NCBI RefSeq assembly: GCF_037440165.1
Contig: NZ_JBBIUQ010000013.1
Span: forward strand, 26,433-90,432
Direction of reading: 5' to 3'
Length of the DNA stretch: 64,000 nt
Source: Ignavibacterium sp037440165
GTDB lineage: Bacteria; Bacteroidota; Ignavibacteria; Ignavibacteriales; Ignavibacteriaceae
The notes beneath the pieces are model-generated. The model saw only the letters and a list, made by a program, of their open reading frames with translations. It searched no databases and had not been told where the DNA came from. Below are positions 1-9,004 of the stretch, in pieces. Numbering within the stretch: the first letter of the stretch is position 1; each line of letters begins with the position of its first letter. The position numbers were made by a program, and so were the translations under genes.

Positions 1-1
1 T

Positions 2-913
2 GAAACTTTTTCCGGTTCAGTTTTGATTACAGATGAAGTTATAAAAGCTTTGCAGGATAATATCGAACTTGCACCGCTGCACAATCCACCGAACATTAAA
101 GGAATTCAGGCAGCAACAAGAATACTTCCGGGAACACCTCAAGTTGGTGTATTTGATACTGCGTTTCATTCACATATGCCGCCAAAAGCTTATTTATATG
201 GAATTCCTTATGAACTTTATCGCAAATACAAAATCAGAAGATATGGATTTCACGGGACTTCTCATCTTTTTGTTTCTCACAAAGCAGCAGAGATGATGGG
301 AAGAAAGTATGAAGATTTGAAAATCATTACGGCACATCTTGGGAACGGTTGCAGTATGGCAGCAGTTAATAAAGGAATTTCTGTTGATACAACCATGGGA
401 TTTACTCCACTCGAAGGTTTATTGATGGGAACAAGAAGCGGTGATCTTGATCCACAGGTTATACTTTATGTTATGGGTAAAGAAGGATTGTCATTAAACG
501 AAGCTGCAACAATGCTCAATAAACACAGTGGTGTAATCGGTATCAGCGGAGAGAGCAGTGATATGCGGGAAATCCTCGCTGCTGTTAAAGATCAGCATCA
601 ACGTGCAAAACATGCTTTTGATATTTTCTGTTACAGAATTAAAAAATATGTTGGAGCTTATGCTTCAGCTATGGGTGGATTTGATGCACTCGTATTTACA
701 GGAGGTATAGGAGAAAATTCTTACGAAGTTAGAGAAGAGGTTTGCAGAGATATGGAATTTATGGGAATTCAGCTGGATCATTTACGTAATCAGAACAATA
801 GTGAACTTATTTCAACTGATTCGTCTAAAGTAAAAGTTTTCAGAATTCCGACTAATGAAGAATTGGTTATCGCTTTGGATACAGCAGATATTGTTAGCAG
901 CAGTGCGAAATAA
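2..913 (+). CDS. ackA: Acetate kinase, 5' part missing
   Basis: Acetate kinase interconverts acetyl phosphate plus ADP and acetate plus ATP in the cytoplasm, giving ATP by substrate-level phosphorylation. The frame is open from the window edge. Residues before the first in-frame TTG (position 23) already fit the family (ETFSGSVLITDEV), so that TTG is not the start and about 100 of the usual ~400 residues lie upstream. Visible hallmarks are YGFHGTSH, the HLGNGCSMAA loop, MGTRSGDLDP, and FTGGIGENS near the C terminus. No phosphotransacetylase gene is visible; it may lie outside the window. The SDR gene follows after 38 bases. The related butyrate kinases are less likely because acetate-kinase-type motifs are intact. 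Confidence 0.95.
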   Translation, partial: ETFSGSVLITDEVIKALQDNIELAPLHNPPNIKGIQAATRILPGTPQVGVFDTAFHSHMPPKAYLYGIPYELYRKYKIRRYGFHGTSHLFVSHKAAEMMGRKYEDLKIITAHLGNGCSMAAVNKGISVDTTMGFTPLEGLLMGTRSGDLDPQVILYVMGKEGLSLNEAATMLNKHSGVIGISGESSDMREILAAVKDQHQRAKHAFDIFCYRIKKYVGAYASAMGGFDALVFTGGIGENSYEVREEVCRDMEFMGIQLDHLRNQNNSELISTDSSKVKVFRIPTNEELVIALDTADIVSSSAK

Positions 914-951
914 TCCACAGATCTTTTCAATAAAATATTAGAGGCGATTTT

Positions 952-1743
952 ATGGACTTGGGAATTAAAGGAAAAGTTGCAATAGTTACTGCCTCCAGTA
1001 CAGGTATCGGAAAAGCAGTAGCAGAATCTTTGATTTCAGAAGGAGTATATGTTGCAATTTGCTCACGCTCGAAAGAGAAATTAATTGAAGCCGCAAAGGA
1101 TATTAATAACAAGTACGGAACAGAACCATTCTGGTGCGTTTGTGAGATTAATTCTTCCAAAGATATTGAAAGTTTTTATTCAGCTGTAAGAAACCAATTT
1201 GGCGGAGTTGATATTTTAGTAAACAATTGTGGCGGACCAATTCCAGGTTATTTTGCAGACTTGACTGAAGATGACTGGAATGATGCTTTCAAACAAGTGC
1301 TTCTTAGTGTTATAAGATTTTCTCATCTTGTTTTGCCCGATATGATTAAAAAAGAGTGGGGAAGAGTCATCAATATTACATCGGTAGCTGTTAAACAGCC
1401 GGTGCATAATTTAATTTTATCTAACTCATTCAGAGCTGCTGTTACTGGCTTTGCTAAAACATTAAGCAATGAAGTTGCCAATAAGAATATTACTGTTAAT
1501 AATGTAGCTCCAGGCTACACACTTACTCACAGATTATATGAGCTTGCCGTAAACAGAGCAAAAACCTCAGGAAAGTCTCACGAAGAAATTTTAGCCCAAA
1601 TGGCTAAAGATGTTCCGATGAATCGACTTGGCGGACCAGAAGAGATTGCAGCACTTGTAAGTTTTCTTGCATCAAAACAAGCATCGTACATTACTGGTAC
1701 AACAATTCAGGTTGATGGAGGTTCAACTAAAGGTATATTCTGA
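952..1743 (+). CDS. SDR-family oxidoreductase, FabG-like with atypical active site
   Basis: A 263-residue short-chain dehydrogenase/reductase fold protein. The N-terminal nucleotide motif TASSTGIGKAV, the NNCGG motif, the INITSVAV strand (family catalytic Ser region) and VAPGYTLT are present. The usual YxxxK catalytic pair is not: where YSASKAA is expected the sequence reads SNSFRAA, so Tyr becomes Ser and Lys becomes Arg. This resembles the known subgroup of 3-oxoacyl-ACP-reductase-like SDRs with imperfect tetrads, whose reaction is not established. The start is ATG with AGAGG upstream. It sits 38 bases after ackA and 40 before the flavoprotein gene, so the three may be co-transcribed. Substrate unknown. 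Confidence 0.85.
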   Translation: MDLGIKGKVAIVTASSTGIGKAVAESLISEGVYVAICSRSKEKLIEAAKDINNKYGTEPFWCVCEINSSKDIESFYSAVRNQFGGVDILVNNCGGPIPGYFADLTEDDWNDAFKQVLLSVIRFSHLVLPDMIKKEWGRVINITSVAVKQPVHNLILSNSFRAAVTGFAKTLSNEVANKNITVNNVAPGYTLTHRLYELAVNRAKTSGKSHEEILAQMAKDVPMNRLGGPEEIAALVSFLASKQASYITGTTIQVDGGSTKGIF

Positions 1744-1783
1744 TTTTTTATAATTAAATTTTTCCTCATAGAAAGAGGACAAT

Positions 1784-3340
1784 ATGAAAAAGCAAATTGA
1801 AATTAATTTAACTCCGGATAAAATCTCTTTCCCATCAATACTTCAATCAGAAGCATCAAGAAGGTTGTCAGTTCCTTCAGAAAAAATTTCAGCGGTTATT
1901 CCTTTAAGAAGATCAATTGATGCGCGATCAAAAAATGTTGTATTCAGATTTCTGGTTGATGTTTATATAAATGAAAAACCTGATCTTTCAAATCGACTAA
2001 TTCAATACAAACCAGTTTCTGAAAAACATAAGGTAATAATTGTCGGATTCGGTCCGGCAGGTATGTATGCAGCATTAAGATTGATTGAATTAGGAATTAA
2101 ACCAATTGTAATTGAAAGAGGGAAAGATGTTCAAAGCAGAAGAAAGGATATTCGCGCAATTCATCAGGAACAAATTGTGAATCCTGATTCTAATTATTGC
2201 TTTGGTGAAGGTGGTGCAGGAGCTTACAGTGATGGTAAACTCTATACTCGTGCAACAAAACGTGGTGATGTAAGAAAAGTACTTAAAATTCTCGTTCAAC
2301 ACGGTGCCAATCCGGAAATTTTAATTGATACTCATCCGCACATTGGTTCCAACAAACTACCAAAAATTGTTCAGCAAATTCGACACACAATACTTAGTAA
2401 TGGCGGCGAAATCCATTTCAACTCGAGAGTGACCGATTTCATAATTAAAGATAATTTGATTTTAGGAGTTCGTGTAAATGATAATGTAGAAATTTTATCT
2501 GATGCTGTTATACTTGCAGCAGGTCATTCAGCAAGAGATATTTTTTATCTCCTTCACAAAAAAGGAATCTTGATTCAACCAAAAGCATTTGCTCTCGGAG
2601 TTAGGATCGAACATCCGCAGTCACTTATAAATGAAATTCAATATCATACAAAAGAAAAACATCCCAATCTTCCGGCAGCAAGTTATTCGCTTGCTTGTAA
2701 TGTAAATGAAAGAGGAGTGTATTCATTTTGTATGTGTCCGGGAGGAATAATTGTTCCTGCTTCAACTGCTCAAAACGAAATTGTTGTGAACGGAATGTCA
2801 GTCTCAAGACGTGATTCACCTTATGCAAATTCTGGTTTTGTTGTTGAAGTTACAGAAAAAGAATTTCAGCAATATGAAAAGGATTATCCATTCAGTGCTT
2901 TACAATTACAAACGGAAGTAGAACAGAGGTGCTTTCAGCTTGCAAACAACACTCAAAAAGCTCCTGCTCAAAAAGTTACGGATTTTGTTGAGGGAAAGAT
3001 TTCATCCACTTTACCAAAATCTTCCTATATCGCTGGTTTAACCTCAGCAGAGCTACACAAAGAACTTCCATCATTCGTTACAAGAAGAATAAAAATTGCA
3101 TTTAAAATTTTCGATAAGGAGATGAAAGGTTATTATTCTGATGAGGCAATTTTAGTTGCACCGGAATCAAGAACAAGCTCACCAATCAGAGTACCTCGTG
3201 ACAGAGAAACTTATATGCATTTGCAGATAGAAAATTTGTTTCCATGTGGTGAAGGCGCAGGATATGCTGGCGGAATTGTTTCAGCAGCAATTGATGGTGA
3301 AAACTGTGCTAATGCCGTTGCTGCCGCGTTGAAAAAGTAG
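1784..3340 (+). CDS. FAD-dependent dehydrogenase of the COG2509 type
   Basis: A 518-residue predicted flavoprotein. After an N-terminal domain of about 80 residues comes the dinucleotide-binding motif VIIVGFGPAGMYAALR followed by the acidic strand end VIERG. Later come the conserved YCFGEGGAGAYSDGKLYTR segment and a C-terminal FAD-binding stretch, NLFPCGEGAGYAGGIVSAA. This layout matches the widespread uncharacterised FAD-dependent dehydrogenases (COG2509), for which no physiological substrate is settled. SD-like AGAGGA precedes the ATG. It ends 20 bases before the convergent envelope gene, with no clear terminator between them. The family call is secure; the reaction is unknown. Confidence 0.85.
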   Translation: MKKQIEINLTPDKISFPSILQSEASRRLSVPSEKISAVIPLRRSIDARSKNVVFRFLVDVYINEKPDLSNRLIQYKPVSEKHKVIIVGFGPAGMYAALRLIELGIKPIVIERGKDVQSRRKDIRAIHQEQIVNPDSNYCFGEGGAGAYSDGKLYTRATKRGDVRKVLKILVQHGANPEILIDTHPHIGSNKLPKIVQQIRHTILSNGGEIHFNSRVTDFIIKDNLILGVRVNDNVEILSDAVILAAGHSARDIFYLLHKKGILIQPKAFALGVRIEHPQSLINEIQYHTKEKHPNLPAASYSLACNVNERGVYSFCMCPGGIIVPASTAQNEIVVNGMSVSRRDSPYANSGFVVEVTEKEFQQYEKDYPFSALQLQTEVEQRCFQLANNTQKAPAQKVTDFVEGKISSTLPKSSYIAGLTSAELHKELPSFVTRRIKIAFKIFDKEMKGYYSDEAILVAPESRTSSPIRVPRDRETYMHLQIENLFPCGEGAGYAGGIVSAAIDGENCANAVAAALKK

Positions 3341-3359
3341 AATAAGAAATACTAATATC

Positions 3360-4532
3360 TTAAAGAGATGTACCTACTTTAATTCTGAGATTAAAAATAA
3401 AAGAAGTAAATCCAATTGAACCACTTTTAGTGTCAGATAAGATAAATCCAGGTCCAACTGCAATAGCACTTGAAGCCCACATATCAAAAATTTTCTGAAC
3501 CATTATATCACAAATATATTGATTTGGTCGTGCAGGACTGTTAACCATCGCATTAAATCTGAAATCAAATACACTTCCTCCCAAAGTCATTTCTCTGCCT
3601 GAGTAACCAATATGCAGCTCATCAAGATATTTTGCTACATAAACTTTTCCTCTCGTTGCGCCAAGAACTTTAATCGGATACCTAAATTCCCAATTAATGA
3701 AAGATTCATTATCAACAATATAAGGTTGATATCTGATTGAACCATCAGGATTTCTCACAATCGCATCTTTATTCACACTGTAAAAAGTATACTTAAGATA
3801 CTGACTTTGTGTTATAGTCTTATTTCCATTCAAATATCCGAACTCGAAGAAGTTACCGAAAGGAATTGTATAAGTAACTTGCAAACCTTCAGTAACAATA
3901 AGATTATTGTGATTGTTATTATCTTTTAATTCAACAAATGCATCTGCATTTCTGAAAATACCTAACTTTACTCCAAGTATATGAAAATTCATTTCTATAA
4001 AATTTGTTTCGAGAACCCCACTGTAAGGTGTCCCAAGTCCAAAAGAAATTCCAATATCACTTTTAATAGGAAAGCCGAAGCGTTCACCACCTTGAACTTG
4101 TAAAAATGGATTGATGTAACCCAGTCCCGATGCTATCTGTAAAGCCGAGGGAGGATTCAGAATTTTTTGCAAACGAAGTTTTTCAATAACTCTGGTGAAA
4201 ACACTTGAATATGTAATTGTTTCTTCTAAATTAATTTTAAATGGATAAGTAATTATTCTTGCTCTTGTTTCTGGTTTTAAAGCCAAGAAAGGATAAAGAG
4301 CTCCGGCAATAGAAACAGTAGGATTGTTTGGATCTCGGAAATCAGCAATGATTTCAGCTTTAGGATCAGGAGGATCAATAAACAATTCTTGCTGAATATT
4401 TATAAATAAACTATCATCAAGTGGTTCAAGCTGAAAGTAACGAATTGGTTCTTCTTCCTGTGCAAATAAATGAAATGCTGAAAGTAAGTAAACTAAACCT
4501 GAAAAGATTATTAATATTTTAACGGAGCTCAT
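3360..4532 (-). CDS. Unknown envelope protein ending the exopolysaccharide operon
   Basis: I do not recognise a named family. The 390-residue product begins with a signal-peptide-like stretch (SVKILIIFSGLVYLLSAF, then FAQEEE). The rest is rich in aromatic and glycine residues in alternating patterns, as in outer-membrane beta-barrel or surface beta proteins, and it ends ...LRIKVGTSL. It lies 15 bases after the tyrosine autokinase gene on the same strand, so it is the last gene of the polysaccharide operon. A role in export or anchoring of the polymer at the outer membrane is an inference from position and predicted secretion only. Confidence 0.6.
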   Translation of the reverse strand: MSSVKILIIFSGLVYLLSAFHLFAQEEEPIRYFQLEPLDDSLFINIQQELFIDPPDPKAEIIADFRDPNNPTVSIAGALYPFLALKPETRARIITYPFKINLEETITYSSVFTRVIEKLRLQKILNPPSALQIASGLGYINPFLQVQGGERFGFPIKSDIGISFGLGTPYSGVLETNFIEMNFHILGVKLGIFRNADAFVELKDNNNHNNLIVTEGLQVTYTIPFGNFFEFGYLNGNKTITQSQYLKYTFYSVNKDAIVRNPDGSIRYQPYIVDNESFINWEFRYPIKVLGATRGKVYVAKYLDELHIGYSGREMTLGGSVFDFRFNAMVNSPARPNQYICDIMVQKIFDMWASSAIAVGPGFILSDTKSGSIGFTSFIFNLRIKVGTSL

Positions 4533-4547
4533 TAAAAAGATACTTTG

Positions 4548-6776
4548 TTAATTCGTCGATTTGTTTGAATAGTAATAATAATACTTATAATATGAACCAT
4601 AACCAGCTTTGACATTAAAATTATTTAGTACAGCTCCAATTAAATTCGAATTATCATTTTTCAGTAATTCTGTTGCTCTGGTGAGCATTTCTATCTCCGT
4701 AATTTGCGCTGAGCAGACCAGTATTGTCCCATCAACTTTTCTGGCTAGGATTTCAGCATCTGTTACTGCTACAATTGGCGGAGAATCTATAATTACATAA
4801 TCAAACATTTCTCTCACCTTTGAAAGAAAATTTATCATTTCAGAAGAGTCAAGCATCTCAGCCGGATTTGGAGGAATTGTTCCGGATGTTATAAAAAAGA
4901 GATTGTCAACTTTTGTACGATGAATTATTTCTTCGAGTTTAGCATTTCCTACTAAATAATCAACAACACCCGGAATCTTATCTCTTTCGAATACCTTATG
5001 AAGCTGAGGTCTTCTTAGATCTGCGTCAACGATTAAAGTTTTTTTATTTGCCAAAGCAAAACTTCCACCAAGATTTATTGATATTGTTGATTTTCCTTCC
5101 TGTGGCGCAGGAGATGTAATTAAAATTGTTTTAAGATTTTCTTTATCCGGCCTTGAAAACTGAACGCGGGTTCTTAAAGCTCTGAAAGATTCACTAGGTA
5201 TTGAATCCGGAGTTGACGCAACGACAAATTCATTTTTTGAAGTTCCATTAACATTTATTCCTTCTATTTCAGGTATCCAGGCAAGAACATTGATATTTTT
5301 CTTCTGAATATCTTCAGGTGTTTTGATTTTATTGTCAAAATAATTTTTAGTGAATACATATGTGAATGCTAATCCGAAACCAATTAAAATTCCAACTAAT
5401 ATTATCAATGGTCTGTTTGGTTTAGCAGGGAAATCAGGTTTTCTCGCATCATCAATAATTAAAACATTACCAGGTTGTGATTGTTCGTTTATTAAAGCTT
5501 CCTGATATCTTTCCTCAACAAGAATATAAAGTTTTTCAAGTGACTCACGGTTTCTCTGGAATCTTGCCAAATCTAAAGATGTCTTAGGAAGACGATTAAA
5601 TCTTTCTTCATACTTAGCAACTAAGTCATCAAGTCCTTTTAATTTTATACGTAGCGAACCATTCTTAATTTCTTCTTCAATTATCTTTTGTGAAAGTGAT
5701 TTAACTTCTTCAGGACTGCTTGCGAATATTCCTGCTTTTAGAACTTTTATCTTTTCATCAAGTTTAACTCGAAGATCTTTAATCTTCTTATCATATTCAG
5801 AAATTTTGATTTTTACAGATTCATCCTGATAAGATTTCGTGAGTGCAAGATCACGATTCAACTGAAGTTCTGCAATTTGTTCTTGTAATACTTTTATGTA
5901 TGATTCAGAAGCAGCACTTTCAAGATATTCAACTAATTTCGGGTCTTGTTTCTGAAGTTCATCTTTATATTTATTTAATATCTCAGTCGAAGCCATTAGC
6001 TCTATTTTTGCAGCATTTCTCTGTGCTTCGAAATCAGATACTTGTGAAATTAAATTATTTGCTTGAGCATCAAGAGCAATTATTCCTCCTTTTTCCTGAT
6101 AGCTCCTTAGAATTTCTTCTGCCTCATTTAATTGTTCCCGTTTTTCTTCCCTCTGGCTATCAAGAAATTTTCTTATGAATGTTAGCTGATCTCTGTTTAT
6201 TTCAAGATTATACTCTTTATAAACTGAAGCATAAGTGTTTGCAACCAAAGCTGCTTCTTCAGGAGAATGAGACTCTGCTGAAATAACAATAATATCGAGT
6301 CCTCGCTTCTGTTCAATTGTTATAACCTTACCGAGTTTGGTAATCAGGTCATTTATTGAAATAAGTTTTTTGGTTTCGTTTTCAAATGTTTCCGAATGAT
6401 CAAACATTAGGTCAAATTCTTTTGGCTGACCAAGGTTAATAAAAGTGTCAATAAGTGTTTTTGCTACTTTTTCACTAAGATTGAAGCTTTTAAGAATTTC
6501 AATTTCATTTGCGATAAATCGATCATTTCCAAAATCACTGAACTCAGGAGTTAGTGGAGCTTGCAGAATGTTTCCACCTGTTTTTGTGATTTTAACTGCT
6601 GACTGCGATTGAAAAATATCTGGTGAGCGCAGAGCATAAATTACAGAAATAATCAGACTGGCGATCATAATTATTGTAACTGCAGGAAGATTACTTCTGA
6701 AAAGAATTATATAATCTTTTAGTGTTCGACTTTCTTCCTGTTCAAAATTATAGTCCTGATTTACTTGGCTGCTCAT
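4548..6776 (-). CDS. Wzc-type polysaccharide chain-length regulator and tyrosine autokinase
   Basis: A 742-residue inner-membrane protein joining a Wzz-like chain-length domain to a bacterial tyrosine kinase. The first membrane helix is near residues 30-50, followed by a long periplasmic coiled coil. A second helix (LIILVGILIGFGLAF) lies near 458-475, then the cytoplasmic kinase with Walker A (PAPQEGKST, ~560), Walker A' (LIVDADLRRPQ) and Walker B (YVIIDSPP, ~660). The extreme C terminus is a tyrosine cluster, GYGSYYKYYYYYS, the expected autophosphorylation tail. Such proteins control polymer length and export with an outer-membrane SLBB/Wza-type protein, here the gene just upstream. Confidence 0.93.
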   Translation of the reverse strand: MSSQVNQDYNFEQEESRTLKDYIILFRSNLPAVTIIMIASLIISVIYALRSPDIFQSQSAVKITKTGGNILQAPLTPEFSDFGNDRFIANEIEILKSFNLSEKVAKTLIDTFINLGQPKEFDLMFDHSETFENETKKLISINDLITKLGKVITIEQKRGLDIIVISAESHSPEEAALVANTYASVYKEYNLEINRDQLTFIRKFLDSQREEKREQLNEAEEILRSYQEKGGIIALDAQANNLISQVSDFEAQRNAAKIELMASTEILNKYKDELQKQDPKLVEYLESAASESYIKVLQEQIAELQLNRDLALTKSYQDESVKIKISEYDKKIKDLRVKLDEKIKVLKAGIFASSPEEVKSLSQKIIEEEIKNGSLRIKLKGLDDLVAKYEERFNRLPKTSLDLARFQRNRESLEKLYILVEERYQEALINEQSQPGNVLIIDDARKPDFPAKPNRPLIILVGILIGFGLAFTYVFTKNYFDNKIKTPEDIQKKNINVLAWIPEIEGINVNGTSKNEFVVASTPDSIPSESFRALRTRVQFSRPDKENLKTILITSPAPQEGKSTISINLGGSFALANKKTLIVDADLRRPQLHKVFERDKIPGVVDYLVGNAKLEEIIHRTKVDNLFFITSGTIPPNPAEMLDSSEMINFLSKVREMFDYVIIDSPPIVAVTDAEILARKVDGTILVCSAQITEIEMLTRATELLKNDNSNLIGAVLNNFNVKAGYGSYYKYYYYYSNKSTN

Positions 6777-6786
6777 TGTTCTATCC

Positions 6787-7308
6787 TTATCTGGTTATAC
6801 TAATAATTAATGCTGCAGAAGAAATCACAGCTGTAAGTATTGATAAGTAGAATGAAATATCTTGTCTGATAAAATACCTTGGTTCACCGGGGACAATCAC
6901 AATATCTCCGGCATTCAACTTTGGAAAGTCTATCGGTTTAGTTAATGATTCTTCCCACATAACATCATTATAATTTAGCTTATTCATAATCACGGTCGAA
7001 TCTTCAAGAGTTTTTAATATTCTTATATCATCCAGTTTAGCATCAACCATAGGACCTCCAGCATAAGAGAATAATTCATTTACTGTAGAATTTATGGGAA
7101 CAATGTAATAACCTGGATATTTCACATAACCCCATACTTGAACTTTGATATTGACACCGGTAGGATCAGAATAGTCGAAATAACCACCTTGATTTTGTCT
7201 TAGGTTTTTTAAGTCACTACCTAACTGATATTTGTCCTGAGAATAAGCGGAGTCAATAAAAAGGAAAATTGAAATTAACACAAGAAGTGAACAAGAAATT
7301 TTTTGCAT
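6787..7308 (-). CDS. SLBB-domain polysaccharide export protein
   Basis: A small exported protein. I place the start at the ATG giving MQKISCSLLVLISIFLF, because this makes a clean signal peptide ending near AYSQ; an upstream in-frame start at 7329 would add seven residues. The mature part has an SLBB-type beta-grasp segment (VWGYVKYPGYYIVP, then VNELFSYAGGP) and a second strand set (LNAGDIVIVPGEPRYFI). A C-terminal hydrophobic stretch (SFYLSILTAVISSAALI) could be a membrane helix. It lacks a full-length Wza-type poly-export domain, being only ~173 residues. It sits between the sugar dehydrogenase and the autokinase, so it most likely serves polysaccharide export. Confidence 0.8.
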   Translation of the reverse strand: MQKISCSLLVLISIFLFIDSAYSQDKYQLGSDLKNLRQNQGGYFDYSDPTGVNIKVQVWGYVKYPGYYIVPINSTVNELFSYAGGPMVDAKLDDIRILKTLEDSTVIMNKLNYNDVMWEESLTKPIDFPKLNAGDIVIVPGEPRYFIRQDISFYLSILTAVISSAALIISITR

Positions 7309-7344
7309 TGTTATTAATTCCCTAACCATTTATTGAGTTTTTCT

Positions 7345-8688
7345 TTATGCAAAATAAAGATTTTCAGTTTTAATTCCGTGCTTTCTGAAAGCATTTCTTG
7401 TATCTAAAATAAGTTTTGCATTTTCAGAAATAAACTTATAATCAAAATTAGAGTGATCTGTGCTCAATAAAACTAAATCATATTTTAAAAGATTTTCTTT
7501 ATTCATCTCGATAGAATGCATGTCATAATTATATTTTCTTGTCTTTGGAAGTTTCGGAACATAAGGATCATAATAGTCAACTTCAGCACCTTTATCCCTA
7601 AGAATTTCAATCAGTTTTAGTGAAGGAGATTCACGCATATCATCAATATCTTTTTTGTATGAAGCTCCGAGTATTAGAACCTTTGCACCATTTAACGCTT
7701 TCTTATGTATGTTTAAAACTTCGGATGCTTTTTCAACTACATAATAAGGCATTAGTGTATTTATCTCTCCTGCAAGTTCGATAAACTTTGTATTGATGTC
7801 AAATTCTCTGGCTTTCCAGGTAAGATAAAACGGATCAATGGGAATACAATGTCCGCCTAATCCAGGACCGGGATAAAATGCCTGGAACCCAAATGGTTTT
7901 GTTGATGCTGCATCAATTACTTCCCATACATCAATGTTCATTCTTTCAAAGACAATTTTAAGTTCATTAACTAATGCTATATTTATTGAACGATAAATAT
8001 TTTCAAGAAGTTTTGTTGCCTCCGCAACTCTCGGAGATGACACGGGAACCGTTTTAACAATTACCTGATTGTATAAAGCAAGTGCAATTTCAAGGCAAGC
8101 AGGTGTAACTCCACCAACTACTTTTGGAATTGTAGCTGTAGAATAATTTGGATTATTCGGGTCTTCTCTTTCGGGCGAGAAAGCCAGGAAGAAATCTTTT
8201 CCAACTTCATATTTTTTATTTCCAATTCCCTGAGTAATTGGTGCATTCTCAAATAAAGGTTGAAGAATTTCTTCAGTAGTTCCTGGATAAGTCGATGATT
8301 CCAGAGAGACGAACTGACCTTTCTGCAAATATTTTGAAATCTCTTTACCAGAATTTTCTATAAATGTCATATCAGGTTCTCTGTGTTCATTTAAGGGTGT
8401 AGGAACGCAAATAACAATAGCATCTGTTTCTTTGATTCTTGAAAAATCACTCGTAGCTTCAAACTTTTTACTATCAACAGCTTCTTTAACTTTGTTGCTG
8501 TTAATATGTTTTATGTATGATTGGCCAGAGTTTAAAATCGGAATTTTTCTTTCATCAATATCGAATCCAATAGTTTTAAAACCTTTGTGAGCAAATTCCA
8601 ATGCAAGTGGTAGTCCTACATATCCTAATCCTACAATTCCAACCACAGTGGATTTATTATTTATCTTTTTTATAAGTTCATTATGCAT
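7345..8688 (-). CDS. Nucleotide sugar dehydrogenase (UDP-HexNAc 6-dehydrogenase type)
   Basis: A 447-residue NAD-dependent dehydrogenase that oxidises C6 of a nucleotide sugar twice to give a uronic acid for the polymer. The Rossmann motif GIVGLGYVGLPLALEF is at the N terminus. The catalytic cysteine lies in GPGLGGHCIPIDPFYL near residue 280, and the C-terminal UDP-binding domain starts around VLILGASYKKDIDDMRESP. The C-terminal domain and overall pattern resemble WbpA/WecC enzymes acting on UDP-N-acetylhexosamines more than UDP-glucose dehydrogenase, but the sugar cannot be fixed from sequence alone. It is the first gene of the operon; AAGGA lies 5 bases before the ATG. Confidence 0.9.
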   Translation of the reverse strand: MHNELIKKINNKSTVVGIVGLGYVGLPLALEFAHKGFKTIGFDIDERKIPILNSGQSYIKHINSNKVKEAVDSKKFEATSDFSRIKETDAIVICVPTPLNEHREPDMTFIENSGKEISKYLQKGQFVSLESSTYPGTTEEILQPLFENAPITQGIGNKKYEVGKDFFLAFSPEREDPNNPNYSTATIPKVVGGVTPACLEIALALYNQVIVKTVPVSSPRVAEATKLLENIYRSINIALVNELKIVFERMNIDVWEVIDAASTKPFGFQAFYPGPGLGGHCIPIDPFYLTWKAREFDINTKFIELAGEINTLMPYYVVEKASEVLNIHKKALNGAKVLILGASYKKDIDDMRESPSLKLIEILRDKGAEVDYYDPYVPKLPKTRKYNYDMHSIEMNKENLLKYDLVLLSTDHSNFDYKFISENAKLILDTRNAFRKHGIKTENLYFA

Positions 8689-9004
8689 AGTGTTCCTTTT
8701 CGATTGTTGATGGAGAGTAGTGAATTCTAATTTGAAAATTTTTTATTAACTACTCAAAAAATACAATTATGTCTAAAGAATAGAAAATTTCTATCAGGTA
8801 AAAAAATCAGATTTAGTGAAGTTGATAGAATTATTAATTACATTTCAAAGTAAAGGTTAAATTTAAGAATCCTCAACGATTAGTAAATAAAAAATTTTAT
8901 TTCGAAGATGTAAACACTTTATTAGTAAGGTATTATTTTCCTCATTCAGCTGATATAGTTAAGTTTAAGGAAAAGTTTTTTCAAAATTTTCCAATCGGTG
9001 GAAT
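8689..9004. other. Divergent intergenic region, possibly with a decayed reading frame
   Basis: This 316-base gap separates the leftward polysaccharide operon from the rightward aminotransferase and should hold both promoters; I could not assign a convincing TAnnTTTG box in either direction. The right half has a stop-free frame on the + strand (8838-9008, without ATG). It could be joined by a one-base shift near 8848 to another open stretch starting near 8740. This may be a remnant of a lost gene or simple chance in AT-rich DNA. Confidence 0.4.

Noticed and set aside
5843..6178. 111-codon + strand frame inside the tyrosine autokinase gene
   Set aside because: It is antisense to the coiled-coil region of a clearly conserved protein and has no motif of its own.
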